From positions 47,311,797-47,375,796 of the forward strand of contig CP136061.1 in NCBI GenBank assembly GCA_032622095.1: a stretch of 64,000 bases of DNA. The letters run 5' to 3'. Both the position numbers and the translations under genes were made by a program. Positions 33,263 through 44,348 of this stretch are shown here, in pieces. Source of the DNA: Siphonodentalium dalli (lineage: Eukaryota; Mollusca; Scaphopoda; Gadilida; Siphonodentaliidae). Numbering within the stretch: the first letter of the stretch is position 1; the number at the start of each line of letters is the position of its first letter. The notes below the pieces were generated by a model that ran no database searches, had not been told where the DNA came from, and was given only the letters and a program-made list of their open reading frames with translations.

Positions 33263-33737
33263 ATGTCCACTTTCATAAAATGGATGTTATAAAACACTAA
33301 TGGCGAGACAAAAGGTAAGGCCAAAAAAAAAAATGTTTTGATTCTCAGACATCGCCGAATCGAAAAAAATGGCCCGTGTTGGATGATTTTATTTCGATAT
33401 TGGATTTCACTGTATGTTGTAAACCTGTAACACGAAAATAGGAAACTGTCACGGAAATTAGTTGTGTTATCAAATAGGAGCTAAATACAATGATGTATGT
33501 GTGGGTATTCAACAAAAGACCACAGGCAACAATAATTATCATGTATATTGTCACCACAGACAGCTGTCTTCAATTCATATTTAGTATTTTATGCCCTGGA
33601 ATCTAAAAAAAAAAAAACTTGCTATATGTAGGATGATATACTAGTACAATATATTTATTGTTCATGATTGAGACATTTTACTCTACTATTTTGTGGCAGT
33701 AAAATACACATTAAAGCAAGTTTCTGATTGTTTGCAG

Positions 33738-33814
33738 TTGAAGAAAGGCTTAACTCATTGGAGCAAAAGTTAGTGAACCACCTGAGAGGGACGGGTGACC
33801 GGATAAATGAAACA
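33738..33814 (+). CDS. BCL2L14: BCL2L14-like gene, exon 4
   Basis: Residues 451-476: VEERLNSLEQKLVNHL then RGTGDRINET, an amphipathic helix. The acceptor is 'ttgtttgcag' and the donor ACA|GTAAGT. The exon enters in phase 1 and leaves in phase 0 (77 bases), which agrees with the next exon. It sits where the helix between BH3 and the hydrophobic core helix is expected. Confidence 0.72.
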
Positions 33815-33838
33815 GTAAGTCAGTTTACATTATACATG

Positions 33839-34054
33839 TACAGTAATGCCCTAAATAATCGACTCCTTAACCACAGCAGAATTATGGGTAACTTTTCAGG
33901 ATTGAGTCGGAAATATGGCTTGTTTCCATTCATCGGAAAGCTCTCACTGAGAGTTTCCGATGAATGGCAACAAGCCATATTTCCGAATAATTCCTGAAAA
34001 GTTACCCATAATTCTGCTGTGGTTAAGGAGTCGATTATTTAGGACATTACTGTA
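33839..34054. mobile_element. 200-bp palindrome element (family P), intron 4
   Basis: Begins TACAGTAATGCCC only 24 bases after the exon 4 donor and ends GGACATTACTGTA. Pairing is nearly complete around 'ctctcactgagag'. Its closeness to the donor makes it a candidate to affect splicing. Confidence 0.88.
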
Positions 34055-34699
34055 GTTGGCGTTATCAAAGGAATGGGAAGATTTATTGACGTGTAGTTTC
34101 CCATGATAATGATAGGCCTCAATAAATGTGACTGATCTTTATTCAGTCCTCAAAATTGTAAACGCCATGTGGAATGTAACATTAAATTTGCCATGGGACA
34201 TTTTTGCTAATGTTGAGGGGCTGTTTATTTACCGCTGTTGTTGAGAATTCACACCCATTAGGCCTTTTTTTTAATAAGTTGGTGTGCGGATCCACAAACC
34301 CGAAAATACTATTTTTTTTGAGAAAAATAATAAAAGTCTGTTTTTTTTTTACCACTGGTCTTTTTTCCAATCATTATTTTTGATGATATAAAAAAAAAAT
34401 AGAAGTTTGGTCATAGACTCATTCTGTGATTATCTGACGTAGATATCGGTATATTTTTGCTTTAGCGGGATGCATAAAATGTGCTCAAAACCTCGACGTA
34501 GTCAAGAGAACAGTTTTCTGTTCCTATTCCAATTCCCAATTTTGTACTGCTCTTCCGGTAAAACAGTTCCCGCTTTTGATTTGTCGCGATGGCACCAAAG
34601 TTTATTTGCACGATACAGATATCACATCGAAAACAAAATAACTATAGTAAAATTTAGTTAGAAGAGTGATATTGCCATAGCCACAAATTGTAAGCTTAT

Positions 34700-35065
34700 T
34701 TAGCTCACCTGGGATGAAGTCTCCTGTGGAGCTAAGGTAATCACTTCTCGTCCATCGTCTGTCTGTCCATCTGTCCGTCAGTCAAGAATCGTCTTCTTCT
34801 CCAGAACCATAAGACCGAAGGGGTTCATATTTGGTGTGGATATTCCCTGGGTGACTCAGTCAGATTTGTTAAAATGAGGTCACCAAGTCAAATAGTTGTG
34901 AAACCAGGGCCATAACTCTTTCCCTCCATAGTAATTTTTTAAACAACTTCTTGTCAAGAAGCTTCTATTTGGTATGGAGGGTCCTTAGGTGACTGGGGTT
35001 CTGGTTTGTTAAAAAGGGGTCACTGGGTCAAATAGGGGAGGAGCCAGGGTCAGGTACCCCCCCCC
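34700..35065 (+). repeat. Bivalve interspersed repeat, intron 4
   Basis: 'tagctcacctgggatgaagt' start, then 'ttcatatttggtgtggatat' and 'gggccataactctttccctc', ending in a C-run near 35060. Confidence 0.75.
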
Positions 35066-35507
35066 CCAAATAATCCCTACCAAATTCATCCACGTACACT
35101 TTTCAGATTAAAAAAATTCTTCTGATGTATGTTATTGTAATACAATTTTTTGTCTTCCAACACATGTACACATATGGTGCACATAATGTCAACATCTGAA
35201 TATCGTACCAGTATCAGGTTTGCTCAAATGGGATTGGTTATTCAAGAAGGGGCAGACATTACAGATTTAATACTCTGCACTCAAATTAATTTTATTGAAT
35301 GGGAGTGTCCAAATGTGAGTGCACGATTATTCAATGTATCTTTACTCTAATGTGTGTCTATCTGTCTTTTTTTCCTGTTATATATGTTTTCTCTATAAAA
35401 ATATTTTTTTTAAATTAAAATCAATCCAAAAACTATACTATGCATATAATACGGGAAGAGAATTTACCATGTGTTTAGTTGTTTTAAAATGAATTAATTA
35501 TTTTCAG

Positions 35508-35756
35508 CATGATTTTCCAAATGAAGCAGCAAAGAAAATAGTTCAAGATGCAACATATAGAAAATTTAAGAACACCGTGAAGGAGGCGGTGGGCGAGAGT
35601 GTCGGCCAAGATCAGTTAGCTATCTTCATGAAGGTCACAGGATCTGCGGTGAGCATTGCTGGAGCAGGTGGCACCCTCGCCTCACAAATCAAGGAATATA
35701 CTCTCAGATATTTTGAGGACAAATTTGCATCTTGGATTGTCGACCAGGGAGGATGG
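35508..35756 (+). CDS. BCL2L14: BCL2L14-like gene, exon 5 with hydrophobic core helix and BH2
   Basis: Residues 477-559. HDFPNEAAKKIVQDATYRKF is followed by DQLAIFMKVTGSAVSIAGAG, which may be the degenerate BH1 zone and the start of the central hydrophobic helix. Next comes QIKEYTLRYFEDKFASWI, and the exon ends WIVDQGGW (552-559), the signature of BH2. It starts after 'ttattttcag' and ends at TGG|GTGAGT, phase 0 on both sides. The canonical BH1 'NWGR' is absent, in keeping with Bcl-G, which is described as having only BH2 and BH3. Confidence 0.82.
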
Positions 35757-35776
35757 GTGAGTACTAGTAAAAATAT

Positions 35777-36135
35777 TTTTAACTCACCTGAGATGAAGTG
35801 TCCGGGGGATCAAAAGTTATCAGTCCTCATCTATCATCCGTTTGTCCATCAATAATTGTCTTCTTCTTCTTCACTGCAAGACCAAATTGGGTCATTTTCG
35901 GATTGGATAGTCCCTAGGTGACTGGGATTTCGATTTTTTCAAAATGGGGTCGCCAGGTCTAATATGGGTGGAGCCAAGGACATGACTCTTTTCAAAGTAA
36001 TTCTTAAAACTCCTTTTTCTCAAGAACCATCTGTCCTATTCAGCTTATATTGGTATGGAGGGTCCTTATGTGACTGGGATTCAAATATCAAAAGTCCAAA
36101 ACAAGGGTCGTGGAGCTGGGAGGCATGCAGGGGCT
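35777..36135 (+). repeat. Bivalve interspersed repeat, intron 5
   Basis: Begins 'aactcacctgagatgaagtg' only about 20 bases after the exon 5 donor. Contains 'gaccaaattgggtcattttc' and 'ggtatggagggtccttatgt'. A C-run follows at about 36242-36257. Confidence 0.7.
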
Positions 36136-36363
36136 CCAAGCCCCTTGCTCTTGTTTGATTCCTGTGCAAATGCATAATTTTAAACATTTGGGATTGTGCC
36201 ATTTTGAAGGTTGTTGCCACTCCCCCATATGAAGGTTTTGACCCCCCCCCCCCCCCAACCCCATTTCTCTTTACTGCATCCACCACCCCTGGCCTCAAAA
36301 CAATATTTACTCAAATTCTAGACAAAGCTATTTCTTGTAGAGCCAGCATTATCGTTCTGCTTC

Positions 36364-36818
36364 CAAGTCTGGATATAGTGTGTCTGACATTTGCAGAATG
36401 AGGTCCCCAGAGGGTGAATTTAGTGATGCTACCATACACAGCAGGCTAGCATCACCAAATTCATCCTCTGGGGACCTCATTCTGCTTAGACCTCATCTTC
36501 TGGGATGTATCTATAGTTTCAAATTAGCATTGTCTTTAGTTACTTTTTCCCATCTGTTAAGTTTCTATGTCCTCTAATTTACAGAAGATAAAATGCATAA
36601 TCAAGATTACTAATGGCCCGTAATGGGTGAACATCACCAACTTCAACTGGGGAACTTCAATCTGATCCTAGGTCTCCCTTACCAGTTGAGGCCTCAGCAG
36701 AATGAAGTTCCCAGAGGATGAACTTGGTGATGCTAGCCTGCCTTGGGGGATATCGTCACTAAATTCACCCTCAGGGGACCTCATTCTGTAAATGATAGAC
36801 ACACTATTTCAAAACTTG
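36364..36818. mobile_element. hAT-like MITE, long form, intron 5
   Basis: Ends CAAGTCTGGATATAGTG and ACTATTTCAAAACTTG. Hairpins at 36395-36485 and about 36700-36790 flank the standard spacer. Flanking 8-mers do not match, so the copy is old or truncated by mutation at the ends. Confidence 0.82.
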
Positions 36819-36870
36819 CATGAGATTGCATCTATATTTGATTTAATAATATATATTTATCTATTTTCAG

Positions 36871-36909
36871 GAATCAGTAGTTGATGCATCAGATTCAGAG
36901 CTCGATTGA
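36871..36909 (+). CDS. BCL2L14: BCL2L14-like gene, last exon
   Basis: After 'tctattttcag' the exon encodes ESVVDASDSELD and TGA. Joined to exon 5 it completes the BH2 motif WIVDQGGW-ESVV. Splitting BH2 just after its second Trp is the usual intron position in Bcl-2 family genes. The acidic tail has no C-terminal membrane segment, so the product should be soluble. No canonical AATAAA was found close downstream. Confidence 0.82.
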   Translation, partial: ESVVDASDSELD

Positions 36910-37156
36910 TGGAGGACATCTCTAGGATATAAAATGTACTGAAGCCCTTCCTGATTGCGCGTGTTGTATACAGCATGCATTGAAACATTCCAGATGGTGT
37001 GCATTGTGAGCATCTACTTCTAAATTCAAAGAAACGGAAAAGCATTAGTGCTTTAACATGGCTCATGAGTTTAGTGAGTTGTGTTTGTAGCATCTAACAT
37101 GCACTTACCCCAGTGTTCTAATTCGGCATTGCATGTGATATGTTTTCTCAACTTAG

Positions 37157-37399
37157 CCCTTTCATGAATGGAGCTTCATGAAATTTTGTGAAAACCCTGT
37201 GTCAGTGCATTCTCTTATATATGCAAGTCGCCGATATGGAGGTTCGCATATATGAGCGATTGCATTGGCCTAACAATATTTACCTTGACCTTGTTACCCA
37301 GTGCAATCTCTTATATATGCGAGGCTCCCTATGGAAGACTCAAATATATAAGAGAATGCACTGGCACAGGATCATTAATGCTGCTCCGTCATGAAAGGG
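37157..37399. mobile_element. TTAA-type paired-hairpin MITE, type B
   Basis: Ends CCCTTTCATGAATGGAGC and GCTCCGTCATGAAAGGG. Right TTAA at 37400-37403; the left site has become TTAG. Two hairpins and the 'aatatttaccttgaccttgt' linker are present, inverted relative to 9484-9733. Confidence 0.82.
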
Positions 37400-38351
37400 T
37401 TAAGGTCTTAAAGTCTATTGGATGTGGTGAAAAATAGGTGACAAGAAAAAAACAACAAGCTATGGTAAGAAAAAGATTTTTTGCCTCAATTTCACTTGTA
37501 AAATTGTTCTATAGTTCACAAAACCCCAGAAGGGACATGCAAATTAAATGGATAATTTCTATATTTTGAATATCTATCGTGACACTCTGGCAAAAAAATT
37601 GAGCACATGGTCTGCTTCGGAACAGGGAGTTGAGAAATATACTGACATTTTTTGTGTGCGATTCAATTTTTCATAAATTCTAAACACTACCCCATGTTTT
37701 AACTGAACTTCGCTGGAAAAATTCAGCTTTGACAATGTTTTCCACCTGTCACCTATTGTCAACACATCAAATATACATTAAGATTGACAGAAATAACTGA
37801 CAAAAGTTATCAGAAATGAATCAATGCTGCATTTTGTGAACATTGTGACTGCTGGTGACACAATGTAGGCTACAGTGCCTGCATATGTTGTGCCACATTC
37901 AACATACACCATCTGTAAAGACCTTCACAAAAAACAATGTTCGTCATCTGGAACGACCTTCACAGAAAACAATGTACATCATCTGTAACGAACTTCATAG
38001 AAAAATGATCTCAGCCAAGCTCAACCTGTTAAGATTGTGATATTACCCATAATGCTACCAGTATGTGTTAAATGTTTCCGTTTCGCCTTTCATTGCAATG
38101 TAGAATCAAATTTCTTCATTGATCTCAATCGTGCTTTTGCAATGACTTCAGCAGATATCCCTTAGGGATGTAGCCCAGTCCAAACTGTTCTTCCATTTGC
38201 ATGATCAGGAGGTGTTTTCTTCACATAGGCTTTTTCATGTCTGTTGCTGACAAAATGTTAGCAGGGAGCATCAATGTGATATTGAACATAGACCTCTCAA
38301 TTTTAGTGGGGGACTGCCTGTAGACCAAGTAGCTTAAGTTAACAGACATGA
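37400..38351. other. No gene recognised downstream of the Bcl-2 family gene
   Basis: Unique-looking AT-rich DNA that may include 3' UTR. Three spaced copies of 'gaccttcacaaaaaacaatg' or close variants lie at 37918-38000. Confidence 0.45.
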
Positions 38352-38359
38352 TCGATAGA

Positions 38360-38805
38360 CAAGCCTGCAAATAGCATGTCTGTCATTTGCATAATGAGGT
38401 CCCCACAGGGTGAATTTAGTGATGCTATCCCGCATAGCGGGCTAGCATCACTAAATTCACCCTCTGGGGACCTCATTCTGCTTAGTCCTCATCTTCTGGG
38501 AAGTATCATAGGTATCAAATTGACATTGTTTTTAGTTACGTTTTCCCATCCGGGAAGTTTCTATATCCCCTAATTTGCAGAAGATAAAATCCATAATCGA
38601 GGCGCCCAATGGGTGAACATCACCAACTTCAACTGGGGAACTTCAATTTGATCCTAGGTCTGCCATAGCAGTTGAGGGCCTAAGCAGAATGAGGTCCCCA
38701 GAGGGTGAATTTAGTGATGCTAGCCCACTATGTGGGGTAGCGTCACTAAATTCACCCTCTGGGGACCTCATTCTGCAAATGAAAGACACGCTATTTGCAG
38801 GCTTG
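38360..38805. mobile_element. Best-preserved hAT-like MITE, perfect TIRs and TSD
   Basis: Perfect terminal repeats CAAGCCTGCAAATAG and CTATTTGCAGGCTTG. Perfect 8-bp target duplication TCGATAGA at 38352-38359 and 38806-38813. Two end hairpins of about 95 bases and a spacer of about 210 bases. There is no open reading frame for a transposase, so it must be mobilised in trans. Confidence 0.93.
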
Positions 38806-38940
38806 TCGATAGAACCTTGTTCTTCAATTGTCTTCATATCAGTTTCCGGGTAATAGTTAGATACAATGACTAACGGCCAGTAAATAGATTCTATAGATTG
38901 CAAGGAAAAATTGTAGGATTTTATGCCATAAAATTAACTA

Positions 38941-39137
38941 TACATTAATGCCCTAACTAAACGACTCCTAAACCACAGCAGAATTATGGGTAACTTTTCA
39001 GGATTTAGTCAGAAATATGGCTTGTTGCCCAAGAGCTTTCCGATGAATGGCAACAAGCCATATTTCCGACTCAATCCTGAAAAGTTACCCATAATTCTGC
39101 TGTGGTTAAGGAGTCGATTATTTAGGGCATTACTGTA
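38941..39137. mobile_element. 200-bp palindrome element (family P)
   Basis: Starts TACATTAATGCCC, ends GGGCATTACTGTA. The inner loop is shortened to 'gcccaagagcttt', otherwise the arms pair throughout. Confidence 0.88.
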
Positions 39138-40006
39138 CATTGAATAATTTCTAGAATTCTCATTCTACAATTGTTAGACACACTATATCTGCGCTTGTTT
39201 GTGACGGATCATTAGTCTAGTCTGCCACCATTTTCGAGCAATTTATGAAGTTGGTTCCCGGCCCTATAGAATGGTTCCCGGCCATATAGATATATGTTCT
39301 ATTGGTGTCCGCAATCTAAGAACCTCAAGAAACACTATGTCCTATTTTTTTATTCTAATAAACCAGTTAAGGCCAGTATTTTGGAACAAAAAAATAATAT
39401 GCATTTCAATAGTGATGCCTGTATGTCTCGATGTTTCTGTCTCAAAGGTCATAGGTTATTTCAAAGAATCAGCTCATCACTACCATACACACTGTGGAAC
39501 TCATTAGTTATTCATATTACTCGAGACGGAGACAATCAAATTGTTTTTTGTATTATAATAGAAGTGACCTGTCTACCCATGGCACGATGTGTATTACATA
39601 TGTCACTTTTACAAAACCATTCTACCAATCGTCAGAATGGTAGAATTTGTTTATGTGTTTACACAAGTTATGGTTTATCTTCAGTCGACATTAGTCACAT
39701 ATAATTGAAGCAACCTATATACCCCATGGCCCGATATGTTTATATCATATGTCACTATAATAAAACAATTCTACCAATCATCAGGATGGTAGAATTTCTA
39801 TGCAGGTTGTAATTTTCGAGGCAGCCAACATTTATGACCTCATCTGATAAGCATCATTCCATACCATTACTGCTTTACTGTAATTGGCTGTGAGGTAAGG
39901 ATGTCAGAATTTTTATCAATATTTTAATAATCTTACATTATAATTAGTTACAGAATTTAAAACTTATATAATAATCCAGCAATCTTTGAATAACTTGTAA
40001 CTTCAC
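39138..40006. repeat. Unassigned stretch with a diverged direct duplication
   Basis: A module of about 100 bases at 39560-39660 ('accattctaccaatcgtcag') recurs at about 39705-39805 ('acaattctaccaatcatcag'). The open frames at 39271-39507 and 39294-39704 overlap it and show no known motif. Confidence 0.5.
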
Positions 40007-40010
40007 TTAA

Positions 40011-40175
40011 CCCTTTCATGACGGGAGCCATGCTGGTGCAGCATTAAAGATCCTGTGCCAGTGCATAAGTACTGGCTTAACAGGTTAAGGTAAATATTGT
40101 TAGGCCAATGTGTTTTCTTGCATATATAAGAGAATGCATTGGAACAGGATTTTCGCTAAATTTTACCTAACAGAG
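40011..40175. mobile_element. Truncated type B hairpin MITE
   Basis: Left TTAA at 40007-40010 and end CCCTTTCATGACGGGAGC. Parts of both hairpins are deleted, and the right end is lost after 'ggattttcgctaaatttt'. Confidence 0.75.
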
Positions 40176-40899
40176 TTTGCAACAACCAAATAATTTGTAG
40201 ATACAATGTACTGTAGATTTTTTTGTAGTTATATCAGACTAAAAAGTTAATTAACACATTGAATGACACCAACCAAGATTGTGGTCAAAATCCTGGCATC
40301 AAAACTTATCTCTGACATCATTCATATAAAACATTGAATACCATGTCATCATATTGTCTCAAATGCGGTACATAGAGGTCAAAGTGCATAAACCATGAAT
40401 GAATTGTAACTGTAATTCATCCATTTTAAAGCAATGAAGCAGATTTAGTTAGTACTCGGGAGCTACGCCAACCTGGGGAATGTAGCATTCTACTAACATC
40501 ACCGAAAATTTCAAAGAAATTGATCATACCTCTCCATAGAAAACATCGTCTGTACTACACTAAATTGTCAATATTCACATCTCTATTTGGGACACAACAA
40601 TGGGCGATAAACTAACACAAACGATTTCGCCATCGAGAGTCACAGAATTTAATTAATATATAAGAATGGCGGTGTGTGTTGTCAATTTGAATTAATATTT
40701 GTAAAAATAACAACTTTGAGAAAGATAATTCTCCATTTCTATTTGATCACCCTACCAGTTTTTCACATCACACTAATAAGATAGTAAATTATTTTTTTGG
40801 GTATGCTTAAGCATGCTATAGCGAATTTAAAAATAAACTGGATAAAACCTTAGGGGCATGTTATAACTCAAAACTATCCCCAAGTATTCATAGTAATAA
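40176..40899. other. No gene recognised
   Basis: AT-rich DNA without recognised repeats or exons. Confidence 0.45.
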
Positions 40900-41150
40900 T
40901 TTTGATGCCCATGGAAAAACGTAAGAATCCCTGGCACTAAACCTACAAAATAAGTTTGTTAAAGAATATAAGAAAAAATTATTAAAATTGTAAACAATTG
41001 TAAAAAATAATAACAAATGATGAAAAATTGTTAGGCCAATGCATTCTCTTATATATGCAAGGCGACCTATGGTCGACTCGCATATATAAGAGAATGCATT
41101 GGCACAGGGTATATGGGTTGATACAAAAATCGGACCTGGCACTGAAAGGG
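40900..41150. mobile_element. Partial type A-like hairpin MITE
   Basis: A-rich linker ('aagaatataagaaaaaatta') followed by one complete 'ggcgacctatggtcgactcg' hairpin and a right end 'ggcactgaaagggttaa' with TTAA at 41151-41154. The left half is missing. Confidence 0.7.
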
Positions 41151-41355
41151 TTAATTGTCATACCAGATTCCCAGATGACGTAATAAAATGCGTAGTTCTT
41201 GAATTTGACTAGTGGGAGATCAAAATTTTATTCAATGATTGTTGAGAAATATGTTTTGCATCAAGCTGTGTGGAATAAAAACAATTGTGACATGCGTGTC
41301 TTGTGTGGAATAAAAACACTTGTGACATACGTGTCTTGCATCTGCTGAACTGATA

Positions 41356-42062
41356 TACAATAATGCCCTAATTAATCAACTCCTTAACCCTTTACCCAAC
41401 AGAACGGCCCTGTGCCAATGCATTCTCTTATATATGTGAGTCGACCATAGGTCGCCTCGCATATATAAGAGAATGCATTGGCTTAACACATATTAAAAAT
41501 GTTAAAATTGTCAAAGAATGTAGAAAAATATTATAAAAATTGTTAAAAAATGTAAGAAAAAATTATAAAATTGTTAAAGAATGTAAGAAAAAATGGTAAA
41601 AAGTGTTAAAAAAAGATTTTTTTTAGGCCAATGCATTCTCTTATATATAAATATATGCGAGGCGACCTATGGTCGACTCGCATATATAAGAGAATGCATT
41701 GGCACAGGGCATAACTGTAACCATCACAATGTGGTCAATGAACCGGTTCCAATGATATCCATATTTGTATGGTGTTATTGAGACAGACCGAAGATATTTC
41801 AGGCTGTTGAAGCTTTATTTGGGCGTTTTTGGCCGGTTTGTTGGGTAAAGGGTTAACCACAGCAGAATTATGGGTAATTTTTCAGGATTTAGTCCGAAAC
41901 ATGGCAGAGCTTTCCGATGAATGGCAACAAGCCATATTTCTGTATCGGTGTTAACCAAACCCTACGAACTTATGGCAACAAGCCATATTTCCGACTAAAT
42001 CCTGAAAAGTTAACCATAATTCTGCTGTGGTTAAGGAGTCGATTAATTAGGGCATTACTGTA
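41356..42062. mobile_element. Family P palindrome interrupted by a type A MITE
   Basis: The outer sequence starts TACAATAATGCCC and ends GGGCATTACTGTA. It is the P palindrome, but its 'actccTTAAccacag' site is split by the element at 41388-41852. The left P arm resumes at 41853 with the TTAA repeated. The inner part of P also carries about 60 bases of extra sequence around 41940-41990. Confidence 0.9.
41388..41852. mobile_element. Type A MITE inserted in a P element, TTAA duplicated
   Basis: Ends CCCTTTACCCAACAGAACGG and CCGGTTTGTTGGGTAAAGGG. Flanking TTAA at 41384-41387 and 41853-41856. Intact P copies elsewhere supply the empty site with a single TTAA, so this directly shows a 4-bp TTAA target duplication. 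Confidence 0.95.
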
Positions 42063-43740
42063 GATGTATTTGTAAATTGGCAGCTGAGATTACATTAAAA
42101 AATGTGCAATTGTACATGTAAATATATAATAATGAATTGTGCATTATTTATTGAATTTGAATATAAAAGTGCAATTACTATATAAATGTTCGGGGAAATT
42201 TGCCCCTTCCCTTGGTTGCTTCTTACTCGTATTTAAATTTGCGCACTTGGCACATGAATCCAAAGCTGACAAAAATATTTCCAAGAAAGCCCAGTATCGG
42301 ATGGCGATTTCTGATCTTAATCATTATTGATGGTAGTTATATTGACCATCACGATGTAAATGTACACCAAGCTAAAGGAAACTTAATTAGTCAGTTGTTA
42401 TGATGGTTATTTATGCTAATCTTGGTCCAATAATGAATTTATAATTAAATAGCTACAGGAATCATTGAAAGAGGTCAATAGTTAGAACTGAATACAAGAC
42501 CATGTAAATAGTTCTGTTTTCAGGAGTCCGAAAGTAGTTTACAGTTGAGTAATACATACAACTCATTACCCGTAAACTCTCTTATGTCCACGTGGTTCGC
42601 TATTTTAAAATTTTCTGGTCGTACTATTTTTCACTCAGTTTTGCACGAAAAATAATTTTGCGCAAATTTAAATATGCAGTTTTCTCTTCCAGTTGAAGCA
42701 ATATGTTATTTTTTTTGGCCTTCATGCATCTTCCAGATAGAAATTCTTCCAGCGATGTTAACTATTCTGATTAAATATCGGTGCTTATTTGTAGTTAGCT
42801 GAGGATTTTGTAGTTACCAACTTAGGACTTGAGTCCCAGCTTGAATTATCAGTACACTGTAAACCTCTAACAATGCCTTGAGTTTGCCTTAATTTTGCAC
42901 TTTGTGTTTTATTTTCGTATTCTTTGATGCTTCAATGTTAATCTGAGAAATCAAATTGACGGGGTTAATTTAATGCATTGTACAGACTGCTTGAGACCGG
43001 ACACTTGTTTAGTGTTGGAGAGAATGGGTACTCAGATGAACATGTATATTTGTTAACCAAAGCCCACAAACTTGATTAATTCAATAAAATTTAGTGTTGT
43101 TTTAAAATATTGTTTTATCTTGATTTGCTATTGCTGTGATATACTCTTTAACATAAATATTCTTTATTCAATACATGTTGTCTATCAGAAATATCACTCA
43201 TTATTATAAAGATGTATTCAGGTTTCCAGACCTCCAGTTACAACAGCATAAAATAGTCTGCGTTTTGTTGAGAAAAAAAATGTGAAAGCCAAAAATGACA
43301 TTTAAGCAAAGACCTGTAAATATAAAAAAAATATCATTTTGTTATTGAAAAGAAACATAATAATTATTGGTGTCCCTCCATACATCGAAACGATATAAAA
43401 AAATATATTGAAAAATGCAATATTAAACAAAATATCATCTTTCGTTCAGCAAGCATGTTATTTAATATGCTAGAATGAAATAAAATTTAAAAAGGTTTGG
43501 TAAAATTTAGCCTGGAACCCTGAATACACCATTAATTTCTTATCAATGCATCCATTTATCTATATATAGAGGATCTACAACTTGTCCCCAATTTATAGAA
43601 AGGCTCGGTCCAGCCCTAATTTACTGCACTCATTTTGTGAATTTCACTATAAACTGGGGACGAGATGTAGATTATATTTTATAATACTTGATCCAAAACC
43701 TCCATTAAAACATTCCTAAATCAATAAATGGGACTTTAAA
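42063..43740. other. Long AT-rich stretch, no gene recognised
   Basis: No known repeat family or exon was seen. The open frames at 42139-42403 lack motifs. Confidence 0.45.
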
Positions 43741-43744
43741 GTAA

Positions 43745-43990
43745 CCGCGGCTTTTATAAGGCCTGTGATGACGTTTCACGTAACTATGTCTTGTTTGCCA
43801 GCGTACAGAAATAGTCCCAGATAAATAAGACTCTTTGACGGCGTAAATTTAATAAAACAACTTTTGAAACTATATCAATGTCGGTCACAGACACCGATTC
43901 TTCTTCATTCCTCATCTGTAGCATACGGAATGTAAACAGACGACAACCCAGAAGTCAAAGGTCATGTTTGCTCAACAATAATACATTTGG
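43745..43990 (+). other. Possible promoter and short first exon, unassigned
   Basis: TATA-like TTTATAAG at 43753-43760 and CRE/HRE-like 'gatgacgtttcacgt' are followed by ATG at 43878 with a frame of 75 codons (MSVTDTDSSSFLICSIRN at the start). No convincing donor and no downstream partner exon were found. Could be chance. Confidence 0.18.
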
Positions 43991-44290
43991 GTTCACCTGG
44001 CAGTATTTCCTGTGTTCAATGACTGTTGTATATCATTACTATAGAATGGGTTTAATGAATGGAATAAAGGTCGGATCATGTAATATATTGATTTTTTATT
44101 ATTAGCTTGAGCTTAAATCTATTTGTTATCAAATAATTCAAGAATGAAAATCTGCTTCTGCATAAATGCATTTCATTCTCAGGATCTCTCTAAGTAAGAT
44201 GCACCATCAAATTTGACACCATAACATTTGTATATTTTGTTTATTGATGTAACGAGAAAGAGAAGTGCGGGAGTAACATGTTGGAGGAAT

Positions 44291-44348
44291 CGCCAACCGG
44301 TCCCCCATCCAAGGACTAACCGACCTTGACTTTGCCTAACTTCAGTGC
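44291..44348 (-). pseudogene. 5S rRNA-like fragment (pseudogene or 5S-derived SINE)
   Basis: On the minus strand the order 'aagttaggcaaagtcaaggt', 'cggttagtcctt', 'ggatgggggaccggttgg' follows animal 5S rRNA through its internal promoter (A box, intermediate element and C box), with several substitutions. The 5' third of 5S is missing here because the hAT-like element at 44349-45137 adjoins it. 'ttcggtgatca' just after that element may be the continuation. Confidence 0.7.

Noticed and set aside
39294-39704. 136-codon plus-strand frame
   Set aside because: Overlaps a second open frame and a diverged direct duplication. No motif seen.
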